Source: Rhinopomastus cyanomelas (Eukaryota; Chordata; Aves; Bucerotiformes; Rhinopomastidae). Taken from it: a stretch of DNA of 64,000 bases. A program made the position numbers and the translations under genes. Shown in pieces: positions 47,850-59,195 of this stretch. The stretch is taken from the NCBI GenBank assembly GCA_013400115.1, contig VXBP01001832.1, positions 62,001 through 126,000 on the forward strand, given 5' to 3'. Numbering within the stretch: position 1 is the first letter of the stretch; each line of letters opens with the position of its first letter. The notes beneath the pieces are model-generated. The model was not told the origin of the DNA. It did not search any database and saw only the letters and a list, made by a program, of their open reading frames with translations.

Positions 47850-48040
47850 GTGAGGAGCTGGCTGAGGGAGCTGGGACTGGAGACCATCTCACTGTCTGCA
47901 ACTACCTGAAAGGAGGTTGTAGAGAGGTGGGTGGTGGTCTCTTCTCAGAAGTAACAAGTGGTAGGACAAGAAGAAATGGCCTCAAGTTGCTCCAGGGGAA
48001 GTTTAATTTAGACATTAGGAAAATCTTCTTCACTTCATTA
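47850..48040 (+). mobile_element. CR1 ORF2 C-terminal fragment
   Basis: Sense wording GGCTGAGGGAGCTGGGACTG, an NYLKGGCREVGGGLFS-like frame and KFNLDIRKIFFTS up to about 48036. No 3' terminus follows. Confidence 0.75.
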
Positions 48041-49080
48041 ATCTTTTTTCTCCACTGTTTTGCCCTTGTGTGTCATGCGGTGTCTGTCTGCATGGAAAGC
48101 TGCGTGGCTCTGCCTTGATTCTGCTGCCAGGCTAAATGGCACCGGATAGAAAGTCCCCATCTCTTGGTGTGCTCCAGCTTACCTATCTGGCTGTAGCTAA
48201 AGGTTTGGGGAGCAGCTTTCTGGCCCCAGTTTGCCCACTGTGGGCTGTAGTGTTCAGCTCAGCTGCTGGCATGTGTATGACCTATTTGTGGGAATGAACT
48301 ATCCCAGGAGCCTCCTATGAAGACAGGGGTTAGCTGGCAAGGAAGCAAAATGCAACAAATCCACTAAATGGCAAATGCTGGAAGAATTAAACTGCTATGG
48401 GGAAGGTGGTTTACAGAAGGCAAACGGGATGTACAGATGCCTGTTGTCACTCTGGAGCAGATTGACCTGAGGCCGGGGAGCCATGAGGCTACCTGGAGAG
48501 GAGGCTGACTATACTGGTGGCTCTTGCTTTAAGGTGGATGAGGAGCAAGGACTCTTCTGTGTGTGCAGTGAGCACTTACACAAGCACTTTGGGTGTTTTG
48601 GAGCACAGGCTGCTACCTCCACTTCCCATTAGTGACCTCAGTTGTGATCCCATACAGTAGAAAAGTGTTAACATTGCTGAGGCACAGAACCAAAATGGTG
48701 AACAAGGTAAATATGCATGATGCTTGCAAAGGCAAAATGAAAAATGCCCATTTTTTCCCCCTTCAAGCATGACACTGGAACATAAAACCATATTTTTTCA
48801 AAGTTGAAAAAGAGTCTATGGGTCCCAATTCCCAGGACTGATATGGCAATTTCTGCCTTCTCATACCCCTTACAGTGAAGAGGTCTTGTTGCAGTTTGAA
48901 AATTATCAGAATTTTCAGATGTATGCTTGTGCTTTCATGAGGAAAAAAAGGTGCATTTCGCTTTAAGAGAATTGTCCCAGGTACCTGCCCTGGAGGGGTG
49001 TGGGCTAGGTGACAAGATAAAAGGGACTGATCATCATGGCCCTGCCTCTTTGGGCTGGGGTCTTCCTCCCCGGCACGCGG
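48041..49080. other. Intron 1 segment, no recognised feature
   Basis: No repeat or exon recognised. Confidence 0.5.
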
Positions 49081-49083
49081 CGA

Positions 49084-50405
49084 ATCATAGAATCATTAGG
49101 GATTGGAAGGGACCTCAAAAGATCGTCTAGTCCAATCCCCCTGCAACAGCAGAATCACTTAGACCAAGTCACACAGGAACACATCCAGGTGGGCCTTGAA
49201 CATCTCCAGTGAAGGAGACTCCACAACCTCCCTGGGCAACCTGTTCCAGTGCTCCATCACCCTCACTGTGAAGAAGTTCCTTCTCAGGCTGATGTGGAAC
49301 CTTCTATGTTCCAGTTTACAACCATTGCCCCTCGTCCTATCACTACATGACACTGAGAATAGCCCAGCTCCATCCTCCCTATTTGTAGACATTAATGAGG
49401 TCACCCCTCAGTCTCTTCTTCTCCAAGCTAAAGAGACCCAGCTCCCTCAGCCTCTCCTCGTAAGGGAGGTGCTCCACCTCCTTCATCATCTTTGTTGCCC
49501 TGCGCTGGACCCTTTCCAGCAGCTCCACATCCCTCTTGAACTGAGGAGCCCACAACTGNNNNNNNNNNNNNNNNNNNNNNNNNNNNNNNNNNNNNNNNNN
49601 NNNNNNNNNNNNNNNNNNNNNNNNNNNNNNNNNNNNNNNNNNNNNNNNNNNNNNNNNNNNNNNNNNNNNNNNNNNNNNNNNNNNNNNNNNNNNNNNNNNN
49701 NNNNNNNNNNNNNNNNNNNNNNNNNNNNNNNNNNNNNNNNNNNNNNNNNNNNNNNNNNNNNNNNNNNNNNNNNNNNNNNNNNNNNNNNNNNNNNNNNNNN
49801 NNNNNNNNNNNNNNNNNNNNNNNNNNNNNNNNNNNNNNNNNNNNNNNNNNNNNNNNNNNNNNNNNNNNNNNNNNNNNNNNNNNNNNNNNNNNNNNNNNNN
49901 NNNNNNNNNNNNNNNNNNNNNNNNNNNNNNNNNNNNNNNNNNNNNNNNNGTCTTCCTTCTTTCCCTTTTTAAAGATTGGGGTAACATTTGCTATCCTCCA
50001 GTCCCTAGGCACCTCTCCTGTTCCCCAGGACCTAGCAAAGATGATGGAGAGTGGCTTAGCAATGACTTCCGCCATCTCCCTTAGTACACACGGGTGCATC
50101 CCATCTGGGCCCATGGATTTGTGTACATCCAGTTTGTTCAACTTATTGCTAACCCAGTCCTCATCAACCGAGGCAGGCTTGTCTCTTGCCTCAACCTCCT
50201 CTGCAATCTGGGGCTTAATATCAAGACTGCCCCCAGAAGTATAGACAGAGGCAAAGAAAGTGTTGAGCATCTCTGCCTTTTCTGCATCCTCTGAGTCCAG
50301 GGCACCCACCTCATTCAGCAGGGGTCCTACGTTGCCTCTATTGTTAGTTTTACCTGCTACGTATTTGAAGAAGCCCTTTTTGTTGCCCTTGACCTCTCTT
50401 GCAAG
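49084..50405 (-). mobile_element. CR1 LINE, young, with an internal assembly gap
   Basis: The reverse-complement 3' terminus ATCATAGAATCATTAGGGAT begins at 49084. The ORF2 C-terminus (VEHLPYEERLRELGLFSLEK) runs to the gap at 49559. On the other side of the gap (49950-50405) the minus frame reads GNVGPLLNEVGALDSEDAEK, KLDVHKSMGPDGMHPCVLRE and DWRIANVTPIFKKGKKED, intact. The 391-N gap replaces most of the RT domain, which would need roughly 1 kb in a collinear element, so the gap size is either arbitrary or the element has an internal deletion. Confidence 0.9.
49559..49949. other. Assembly gap (391 N)
   Basis: A run of Ns within the CR1 RT region. Confidence 0.99.
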
Positions 50406-51640
50406 GTAAGGGAGACAGGATGGAGAACACATGGCGGCTGGCCGTGGTGGCTGGCTGTGACCCCGTACCCCTCCTCTGGACAGCAGGGTGGTGGCGGCCC
50501 CTCTTCCTGGAACCCCTGCTCTACCTTGGGTGGGCAGTGGGGGAGATGGCTCCGCTGCCCCCAACCCCACTTTCCCCTTTGGAGATGGGACAGAGGGGGC
50601 GTGGAGGGCCTGCTGTGCTCCCGTAGATGGTGGGTGGAGAGCGGCGGCTCTGCTGCCCTCTGTGTGGCACCATGGCTCTGACAGAGCAATCATTCAGCGA
50701 CCCACGATGAGCTGAAGGATTCTTCCCTTTCCCCCTGTAGCTGAGGCAGGAGGAGAAAGGAGAAGTGAGGGTCATGAAACCCTCTCAGCCACGTTTGCAG
50801 AGTTGGGGGTGGGGCCCTGCTGACGCAGCCATGTGGTTGGTCTCCATCTTGAATCCCGCACGTGGCCGGGGCTGTGCGGCCATCGCCACCATCTTAGAAA
50901 ACAGTAACTGATCAGCAGGAAGAGAGACTGTTTGTCTTTTCTGCCACTGAGAAAAGCTGAGGATGCTCGAGTATTGGGGAGAGAAGGAGCCTTCAGAGAG
51001 ACATCTGAGAATTCCTTTGTGCTTAGCTGAAGAAAGCAGGAATACTCAGGAATCTATAAACCTTGGGCATGGAAGACAGAGATTGGGTCCTGTTTGAAAG
51101 CATGTCTCCTGCATCGAGGGATGCAGTTCAGGTGCTCAGGAATCAGGCCTGCTCGATTAGCGTTTTACTGGAGAAGCTGTGCTGAAGAATTGAAGAGTTC
51201 GCTGGTCTGGACAGCTGAGAGTACTGGCATCTGCAGACTACAGTGACAACATGTGAAGAATAGAGAGGGTGGTGGTACCTGTCTCTACTTGACTCAAATG
51301 TTCTTTCTCCAGGTCTCTAATGTTAAAAAACCAAGGACCAATACGATTGTATCTCCCATTGTATTTTTCTCAGAACATGTGATGGCATTTGTGACACAGT
51401 TTCTAGTTTGTGTGCACTAACTTGCTTAACCTTTTCTTCTTTTCTGCATATAGTTAGAGTTAATAAACCCTTTTTCATTTTCCCTAAGCTATCCATTGTC
51501 TGGCAAATTCTATCCAAGATCTCACCGAGACCTAATTGGTTTGTTTTCTTTTCCTTTATCTCCAATTGTGGTCTGGAACCTATCACAGGTCTCTCTCACT
51601 CTTCTTATGAGACAGCATAAGACACTGTTCCCTCTGTCAC
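50406..51640 (+). mobile_element. Possible LTR-like or unknown repeat
   Basis: Directly after the CR1 5' break, composition switches to GC-rich (50406-50890), then AT-rich. TATAAA at 51056-51061 and GTTAATAAACCCTTTTTCAT at 51460-51479 look like a promoter box and a polyadenylation signal with the wording often seen in avian retroviral LTRs. No TG…CA ends or target-site duplication could be fixed, and the TATA to poly(A) spacing is long. Low confidence; it could be ordinary intron. Confidence 0.3.
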
Positions 51641-51671
51641 CCTGTGTGATACTGATTCCATAACTTCTCCA

Positions 51672-51763
51672 GCCAGGTGATCCTGCTGTGGCAGGGGGAT
51701 TTGACTAGATGATCTTTCAGGGTCCTTTCCAGTCCCTAATAATTTTATGATTCTATGATTCAT
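51672..51763 (+). mobile_element. CR1 3' end, extreme 5' truncation
   Basis: About 90 bp: CCAGGTGATCCTGCTGTGGC, then GATTTGACTAGATGATCTTT and TTTTATGATTCTATGATTCA. Confidence 0.88.
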
Positions 51764-52132
51764 TACAAGCAGAGACCAGTACAATGGGAAGTGACTATGA
51801 CAAGATTGAGAATACTGTTGGTTTTTTTTTCCTGATGCCCTATTGTTTATCGTAACTAAAAGAACAAAATTGTGTACAGTAAAACTGTGGCCTTTGAGGA
51901 CCAAACGAGGTGTTACTACTCTTGTAGTTCAGGTTGGCAGAAGTGAGGAATCTTTCTGCAGCTCATGGGACGAGAGAGTGGGGTGTAAAATTAAGACTGC
52001 AAGTCAGGCTGGCTATGGCTTGCAGAAGAATCAACCCCACCCCCACATAGCTCGTCTGGTTTCACTGTGGCCTGATTATGTTGGTTGAGCTCACTGTCTT
52101 CCTGGGGCTAACAGTGTCCTTTCTCTCCGCAG

Positions 52133-52255
52133 GCATTGGTGTCACTATACTGTTACACGGACAGTTTCCTGCCAAGTGCAGAATGGGTCAGAAACAGTGA
52201 TCCAGCGAGTTTATCAGAGCTGCCGGTGGCCAGGACCTTGTGCCAACCTAGTAAG
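52133..52255 (+). CDS. COL26A1: COL26A1 exon 2, first half of the EMI domain
   Basis: The acceptor TCCGCAG ends at 52132. The first base completes Arg51, then residues 52-91 read HWCHYTVTRTVSCQVQNGSE and TVIQRVYQSCRWPGPCANLV, near-identical to collagen XXVI. It carries EMI cysteines 54, 64, 81 and 87 and an NGS glycosylation sequon at Asn68. The donor used must be GTAAAA at 52256, leaving AG for Ser92. The stronger-looking GTAAGG five bases earlier (52251) would end in phase 0 and not join exon 3. EMI domains mediate assembly of extracellular-matrix multimers. Confidence 0.95.
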
Positions 52256-52259
52256 GTAA

Positions 52260-54530
52260 AAGTCATGTCTCACGTTACCCAGATTTTCAATTGACTATGT
52301 TTTACGTACTGCAAAGATCAATGGATCCAAGGTGAGATCCTGCTTCGTGGTTCTGTAACTGGTGTTAGCTGCAGAGTAATTCCCCATAAATCTAGGTTAG
52401 GGACAAGCTGTGTGAAACAGCTACCTGGGGTCTCTACTTCTCTGCACTGGAGCTGCTGCTAGCCAAACATGGAGCTACACAAGCACAGCAGGACTGAGCT
52501 GGGTCTGTGGTGATGCTGGCTCAAAGGTGCTATGTGGCTTGTTTGTATGGAGTATGGTTGTACCCTATAAGGGTAATATTCATCATTATGGGCAGTATTG
52601 ATTGCTTATTAGGGGTAGTATTGATCATATATGCTGGGAAGCTTTGAGCAAATTCCTTGCAGCTGGTGATGAACAAAGGTAACATGCCCTGTACATCTCA
52701 GTGCGGAATTTCCTTACAGGATCTGTTACTCTTACAATATCCTTTCAAGGTATGTGTGATATTGCAGCATCCCTCTCCCCATATGAGAAACGATGCTTAG
52801 AGACAGGGACTTGTCTGCTTCCCTGTGTCTGGTTTACATGACAGGTCCAGCAACTATGCTTCACAGGGCCAAAGCTTCATTCCCATCAAACGATGTATTT
52901 CTGTTTCCTCCTTTCCTTTGACTGTCTTCTTAGATTTTCTGCAAGTCTAGAGTCTGGTGATGTCAGGCTTACTCCAGGTCGCTAGTGGCTGGAAAAGTCC
53001 ATGCTTTCTATATTCCCATGGCTGTCCAGGTAATTATCTGCTTTCCTTTCTCTTAAGAGACAAACTTAAAGGCCTTCTCCTTGTCTTACCCAGTGAGATC
53101 TTTGATGCCTGAGCTTGAAGTGGGAGCACAGCCAGATTCATGTGGTGTTACATCGCTACACTTGACTGTGAGCAATGCAGAATCTCAGAAAACTGTTGGT
53201 GTTATTTTTAGCTTTATACTATTTCTCCCAACTGTGACTTGAAACAAACTGTTTTCATCTGGTTGTTTACAGAGAGTCAACCATATCTGGGAGAGCATTC
53301 ATGCTGCTAGCACCCGTTATCAGGCTGTTCACTAGCAAAAGGGACACCAGCCAAGAAAAGGCATCTCTCAACCTCATGGTGACAGCTGAGAGGGGCGTTT
53401 TGTTAGAGAGACCCTGCATACAAGCAGTCATCAGTGTGGTCAGACAGGGATTTAATTAATTTCCTGTCTCTCATTCATTTGTGTGTTGTATCTTTTCACT
53501 TATCGCACAAGCTGAAGCTTGGGCTCAAGCCTTTGACAGAGCAGTATCTATGAGATCTCCAGCTTGGCAGCTTCAGTCTGTGATGTCCTTGCTGCCAGTT
53601 GCTCTTGGGAATCTGGCACATGTACTTCTTCTGTAGGGGTGCTGTCACCTTGACTGGGGTGAGATGAGCTGCTCTGGTCTTGCCCTCTATTTATTTAGCT
53701 TAGGTGCTGAGCTGCTTTGAAGCAGTCTTGGCTGGAGGCTTTCCCTCAGCAGACCTATCCTTGAACTCTCTGCATTTATGTTGTGAAGGCTTCAGCTCCA
53801 GCATGACACAGGATATGCCTTTGCTTTCTCATGCTATTAAGTGAGCAGGAACCTTTCCAGCAGTCTGGCTGAACCTTCTAGTGTACTTAGGAAAATCACA
53901 CGCCATTTGTCTGTCTGAATGAAGGGATAAAGATTCTAGCTTGATATTTGAGTGACACCCTAATCTCTGAGTGTCTGCTGCACTCACCTCCCAGCAAACC
54001 CAGGCGTTGGAATTCTAGCCATTTTCCTGAGCAATCACTTTGCTGCAGCAGCTTCAAGCTAACGCACAGTTCTGCCATGGTCAGGGCATGATGCTACAGT
54101 ACCTCAAGGCTCCTGGAGAAGATGCTCTCATAGACCAGGCAAAGATTTGATAACTGCATTCAGTTGCTGGAGCTTCTGCAATTTCCTGTGCCTTGGATTA
54201 AGCAGTGCCACCTCACCTATGAGATGAGAACTGGACTTCTTTATGACTTTGTGGTTTATGATGTTGAGAATAGGACTCAACATCATAAACTTGCTCTATG
54301 GTAATTGGCAAAAATCAGTCTAATTTTGATTAGACTGCTTGTATATGTAGGCTGTAGTCAGTAAAACAATATCTCAAGCGGTAAATGAGAGTGACAAACA
54401 GCCTGGCAGATCACATACTGTTACAGCTTTCGGAAGACAAGCATCCTTTGCTTCCAACAGTTATTGCTGAGGTGCTCCCTATCTCATCTCTGGCAGCACG
54501 TACCTTCAGACTGTAGTGGGTTAGCCATTC
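52260..54530. other. Intron 2 proximal part with one perfect inverted repeat
   Basis: No CR1 or exon recognised. The notable element is the inverted repeat at 54254-54290. Confidence 0.5.
54254..54290. repeat. Perfect inverted repeat, 15-bp arms, 7-bp loop
   Basis: GTTTATGATGTTGAG (54254-54268) and CTCAACATCATAAAC (54276-54290) are exact reverse complements separated by AATAGGA. Not part of a recognised element. Confidence 0.9.
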
Positions 54531-54532
54531 TT

Positions 54533-55375
54533 AGAATCATAGAATCATCAAGGTCAGAAAGGACCTTCAAGATCATCAAGTCCAATCATCCGCTCTACAA
54601 CCCCAACCACTAACCCATCTCCTGAAACACCCTGTCTGCCTGTTTGCTGAACCCCTGTAGAGACAGTGCCTTCACCCTCTCCTTAGGCAGCCTGTTCCAA
54701 GGCCTCCCCAGTCTTTCTGGAATGAAGTTTTTTCCTAAGATCCAATCTGACCCTCCCATGACAAGCCTGACCCTATTTCCTCTGGTCCTGTCACTAGTGC
54801 CTAGGAAGAAAAGGCCAACCCCTGCCTTACTGCAACCTCCTCTCAGGTAGTTGTAGAAAGCAGTGAGGTCCTGCTGGTCACACTGTTGCTGACGCGGGTC
54901 AGCATGCCACTGACCTTCTTGGCTGCCTGAGCACACTGCTGGCTCCTGTTCAGCTGCTGTCAATCACAACACCCAGGTCACTTTCTGCAGGGCAGCTTCC
55001 AGGCCCATAGCCCTGCTGGCAGTTGTTGTGGCCAAAGTGCAGGACCTGACATCAAGCCTTACAGAACCTCATGCAACTGACCTCAGCTTTGAGACCCAGC
55101 CTGTGCAGATCCCTCTGCAGGTCCTCCCTACCCTCCAGCACTCCCACCAAACTCAGTGTCCTCTGCAAACTTGCTGGGGGTGCACTCTATCCCCTCATCC
55201 AAAGCATCAATAAAGATGTTCAACAGGAGCGGCCCAGCACTGAGCCCTGGGTGACACCACTGGTGACTGGCTGCCAACTGGAGTTAACGCCATCCAGCAC
55301 AGCTTTCTGGACCTGGTCAGCCAACCAATTTTTAATCCAATAGAGCATCTGCACATCCCAAACATGTAACATGTA
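54533..55375 (-). mobile_element. CR1 LINE fragment, FAED-type subfamily
   Basis: The 3' terminus starts AGAATCATAGAATCATCAAG. Minus-strand frames give ORF2 C-terminal pieces (LTAFYNYLRGGCSKAGVGLF) and KFAEDTEFGG at about 55149-55178. Same subfamily as 11938-12926, with matching wording through the RT block and the same FAED change. Confidence 0.87.
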
Positions 55376-55545
55376 ACTGTTCCCTCTGTCCCCTGCTCTT
55401 TATCTTGTTGGAGCTCTTCAGTCTGGAGAAGAGGAGGATCTGTTCCATCAGCGTCCCTGGGACTGAAGTCAGACTAGCAGGGCTATAATTTTCCGGATCA
55501 TCATTCCATCCTTTCTTATGTCTGGGGGCTTCACTGGCTGATTTT
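55376..55545 (-). mobile_element. CR1 RT scrap beside the FAED copy
   Basis: At about 55440-55530 the minus strand reads as the RT start (…DPENYSPASLTSVPG). A short sense-oriented piece (LELFSLEKRR-like) lies at about 55409-55440. A small jumble, perhaps from an inverted insertion. Confidence 0.55.
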
Positions 55546-58500
55546 CACTCTACCTTGTTTCACCCTACCTACCTTCTGTACCTACCGCTTGTTTCACCCT
55601 GGCAAAATGAATAGTTCCCAGCAAGATTGTGTGAGTGTTAATCCTGCTGTTTCTTGGTGTCATACACGGTTTCACTCTGGCCTTTGAGCATTCAATCTCT
55701 GCAGTGCTTTTTGATTTCAGAGAATCTGAAGATTCCTCTGGAACTCCACAGCTGGCTTGTCCAGGAATGGGCTTACCTGGTCCCTGTACTTTAGCAAGAG
55801 CCAGTGAGACTCCAAACATAAAAGATGGGAGAGGTGGAAAGGGGGGAGCATTCTTGCAACAAATGTTGAGTTTCCTTTTGCCGCTTCAGTTTAAACTGAA
55901 CCCATTTTTGCTCCCACTGGCAATTCATGAGCTAATTTGCAGAATAACAAAGAAGGAATTCCAGAGGCTCATCCATTTTGGTCTTCTCTGCTTTTGAACA
56001 CTATGGCTACAGGTTCAGAAAGAGGAGTTGGGGACCCATTACTGAAGAGATTGGCCTGAGCTGATATTTCTCCTCTGTTTCATAATGCCACAGGGAAATC
56101 TCTCTCTCTTGAAGAAGAAATTCCAGAGCTTACTGCAGTGCAATAGAGTTGCTATATCCTGTCACACATGAAAGATTTTGTGGTCTCACATGCTGGGAGG
56201 CAGATCCCTGTTCTCTGATGCTCACAAGGGGTACAAATGCAGGATGAACAGTGCTCCTGTGAGCAGGACAGATAGAGGCTTTGTAGCACAAAAGTAGGTT
56301 CTGAGGCTTGGGAGCAATGCAGATGGTTGTGTGCTGCAGGCTGGACACAGGGGAAGAGCCATCAGTCTTCATTAGCAATTAGATCTTGGTGCTGTTGCAG
56401 AGCAGCACTGCACTTCCTCACCTGCAAGGTGGAAGACTGTACTTGCCCCGGGAAAGATCAAAAGGCCATCAATTAGCTGCCAGAGGAACCCTCTGCTCAG
56501 CCTCCAAAGTTGATGGCCCTTCTCTTTGGCACAGAAATATTGGTCTCTGCGTCCTTTGTCTTTTTTCCTTGGGGCGGAGACACTACTGAGTACTGCTCTG
56601 TACTTCTTGGGATGGAAGGTGTCTGCAAGTTTCTGTTTTCTGTGTTTTAGACTCTTGTGCATGCTCAGAGTTAAACAGTCCCTCCTTCTCCTCTTCAGCA
56701 AAAGCAGGAGACATGCAGTGGCCTCCAGCACGTGTGCAGCTGCAGGTTTTGTGTTTTGTCCAGTGTCTGCAAGAGCATATTTGGAACCCCTCTGGCTGCA
56801 TGCTTCCCTGGGGAACCGCTGCCTTTGTGCTGGGGAAGCTGGAAGAGCTGGGCTGCAAGAAAAGGGCATGGGTGTGATTGATGATGTGATGGTCTCTGTC
56901 ATGCCTGTGAGTGCAAATACAATGGCAAGGATACTCCTTGTCCCTACATCAGCTGTGGCATTGGTTTAAGGTGAAATTATCTTGTCAGTGCTTCATAGAG
57001 AAGCTACTTGATGTAATCAGTGTCTGGTAGGACTTGAGAAGGTAGTTGTGATGGTCTGTCTGAAGTGGGGATGGTAGTGTTGGAAACAAGTGGACTGTCT
57101 GGGTACACACATAGGATATTGTTTTCTGTGTTAATACTTGCCCAGCTCTTTCCAACCTCCCTTCTTTCCAAGGCAGCCAAGCACTTAAAGATTAAGTTAT
57201 TGAACCTCATGCATTTAGAGCTCAACTGATTTCAGAACTCAGTGATTTTCTATGGGGAATTTTGGATTTCTTGCACACTGTGAATCAGGCAATGGGCACC
57301 AAAAAGAGAGGAGTCACCATAAGCTTTGTCCCAATGTTTCAGTGCAGGGGTAGCATTTGTCGTCCCTGTTTGAAAGACAGCACAACAGTTACATGTGCAG
57401 GGCTGGGCCCTCAGGGCTGATAGACGATTTCATTGCCATGAAAGTAGTAGGTAAAAGGAAGTTTTGATGCCTTGGTTTCCAGATTCTTTGCCAGTTAAAA
57501 AGGTTCATTTTGTTCCTCTTGTTAGCCTGAAACCTGCCAGCAAGGTTGAAATTTTCTACCTGAATCTTGAGTAAAAACGAATAGAAGCATCTGAAGCTGT
57601 TGGCTGTATGAATCACACTAACAAAACCATCTCTTGTGATGTGTCTTTGGGTACTGCTTTGTTTGTAAGTGTCAAAAGGCAGGAGAAATCCATAAAACGG
57701 GGAGGCATTTCCTGCGTGTGACAGGCTGTCCTGCTTGGCTCTCACAGCAGAGATTATACCTTTCTCTTTGACCTGATTTTTGAGGCTCTGATCCAAGAAT
57801 GTGACACTCTTTCCCCTTCTTGTGTTGCGTGTGGCTGTTGTGTTCAGTGACACTTCCTTGGAGCAAGGGGAACGCATCCTTGTGTGCTGAAGTGTGAGGC
57901 TGTCATCCCTCAGTGTGTCCCGATCTCTCCAGCGTTTCTCACTTCATACCTCCACAGAAGTTAGTTAGTAATTTCATTCTCCTTTCTCAAATTACTGCTT
58001 CCTGAGCCCTTAGACAACAGCAAGACTCCTGTTTCTCAAATAATGATTGTGTGCAGAGGAGCTCCTGTAGCTTGTCTGCACTGGTCAGGCAGTCCTAAGG
58101 TCAACTGGTGCTTGATCTGCTCCAGCAGTATCAGTGCCTGCTATCTGAGTGTTCTGGGTACTTCCCTTTTGTCCCTGAGATCTTGCTTTGAGACTCATCA
58201 GCACATCAGGGAATGATCCTTGTCTCTTGCGGTGGAATGGCAGGTTTGCTTCTGTGCCTGTGAAGCAAAGATGTGCACGTTGTGGCCCATCCTGACCTCC
58301 TCTTTTACTGTGATTTTGCAGATTTCTGTGTTGGTGTTTGTGGCTTGGGTGACATCCAAGGGAAAGGCTTCCCTATTCTGCTGTTAATTCTTTTGTCCTG
58401 CCCTGTTTCCCACATATTTTCATTCTGCAGTGTCTCATATTTAACAGGTACTTTTCCCTTCTATTCTTTCCTTTATTAATTTGCTTCCCTAATGGAATAG

Positions 58501-58560
58501 CCATCAGAAGTCTGCGTGAGGTGGCATGATGATGTTTGTAACAACAGACATCAGTGCCAT
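55546..58560. other. Intron 2 segment, no recognised feature
   Basis: Open frames on both strands at 56372-56970 overlap and match no family; no splice-bounded exon continuing COL26A1 in the right phase was found. Confidence 0.5.
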
Positions 58561-58569
58561 GGCATGTGA

Positions 58570-59190
58570 AAAATCACAGGAAAAATCACAGAATATTCCT
58601 GGTTGGAAAGAACCCCCTGGATCACCAAGCCCAACCATAAACAGAATAACAACAAAACCAAACCCTGATCAGACACCAGCACCAAATACACTCAATCTGA
58701 TAAAACACAAAATAAACCCCCTACAATCTCTGCCACCAGAGCAGGACCTGAAGCACCACGTCTAGAAGTTTCTTAAACACCTCCAGGGATGGTGACTCCA
58801 CCTCCTCCCTGGGCAGCCTGTTCCAGTGCCTGATCATTCTGTCACTAAAGAATTTCTCCCTAATATCCAATCTAAACCTCCCCTGCTGCAATCTCAGACC
58901 GTTTCCTCTGGTCCTGTCACTATTTACTTGGGAGAAGAAGCCAACACCCACGTCTCTACAACCTCCTTTTCAGGTACTTGTAGAGGGCAATGAGGTGTCC
59001 TTTTCTCCAATTTAAATACGCCCAACTCCCTCAGCCTTTCTTCATATGACTCATTCTCTAGACCCCTCATGAGCTTGGTAGCCCTTCTCTGGACAGGTTC
59101 CAGAATCTCAATGTCCTTCTTATAGTGGGGAACCCAGACCTGCACCCAATATTTATGGTGAGGCCTCACCTGTGCCCAGTACAAGGACAC
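58570..59190 (-). mobile_element. CR1 LINE 3' part
   Basis: The 3' terminus starts AATCACAGAATATTCCTGGT. Minus-strand frames read HWNRLPREEVESPSLEVFKK, FRLDIREKFFS and NESYEERLRELGVFKLEKRT, then RPHHKYWVQVWVPHYKKDIE. It is cut at about 59190, exactly where the next CR1 3' terminus begins. Confidence 0.87.
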
Positions 59191-59195
59191 AATAA

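Larger units (their letters stand above)
15886..52132 (+). other. COL26A1: COL26A1 intron 1 (about 36.2 kb)
   Basis: The donor is GTGAGT at 15886 and the acceptor CCGCAG ends at 52132. The phase is 2/1 and joins Arg51. The intron holds most of the CR1 copies in the window, an ERV scrap, three single-N joins and a 391-base gap, so its true length is uncertain. Confidence 0.9.

Noticed and set aside
49196..49972. 258-codon plus-strand frame
   Set aside because: Antisense to the CR1 and mostly Ns.
49428..50693. 421-codon minus-strand open frame
   Set aside because: It is a CR1 ORF2 fragment extended artificially through the N gap and into GC-rich flanking sequence.
56372..56970. Overlapping open frames of 176 and 147 codons on opposite strands in intron 2
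   Set aside because: No domain, no paired splice sites in the COL26A1 phase and no resemblance to collagen XXVI.
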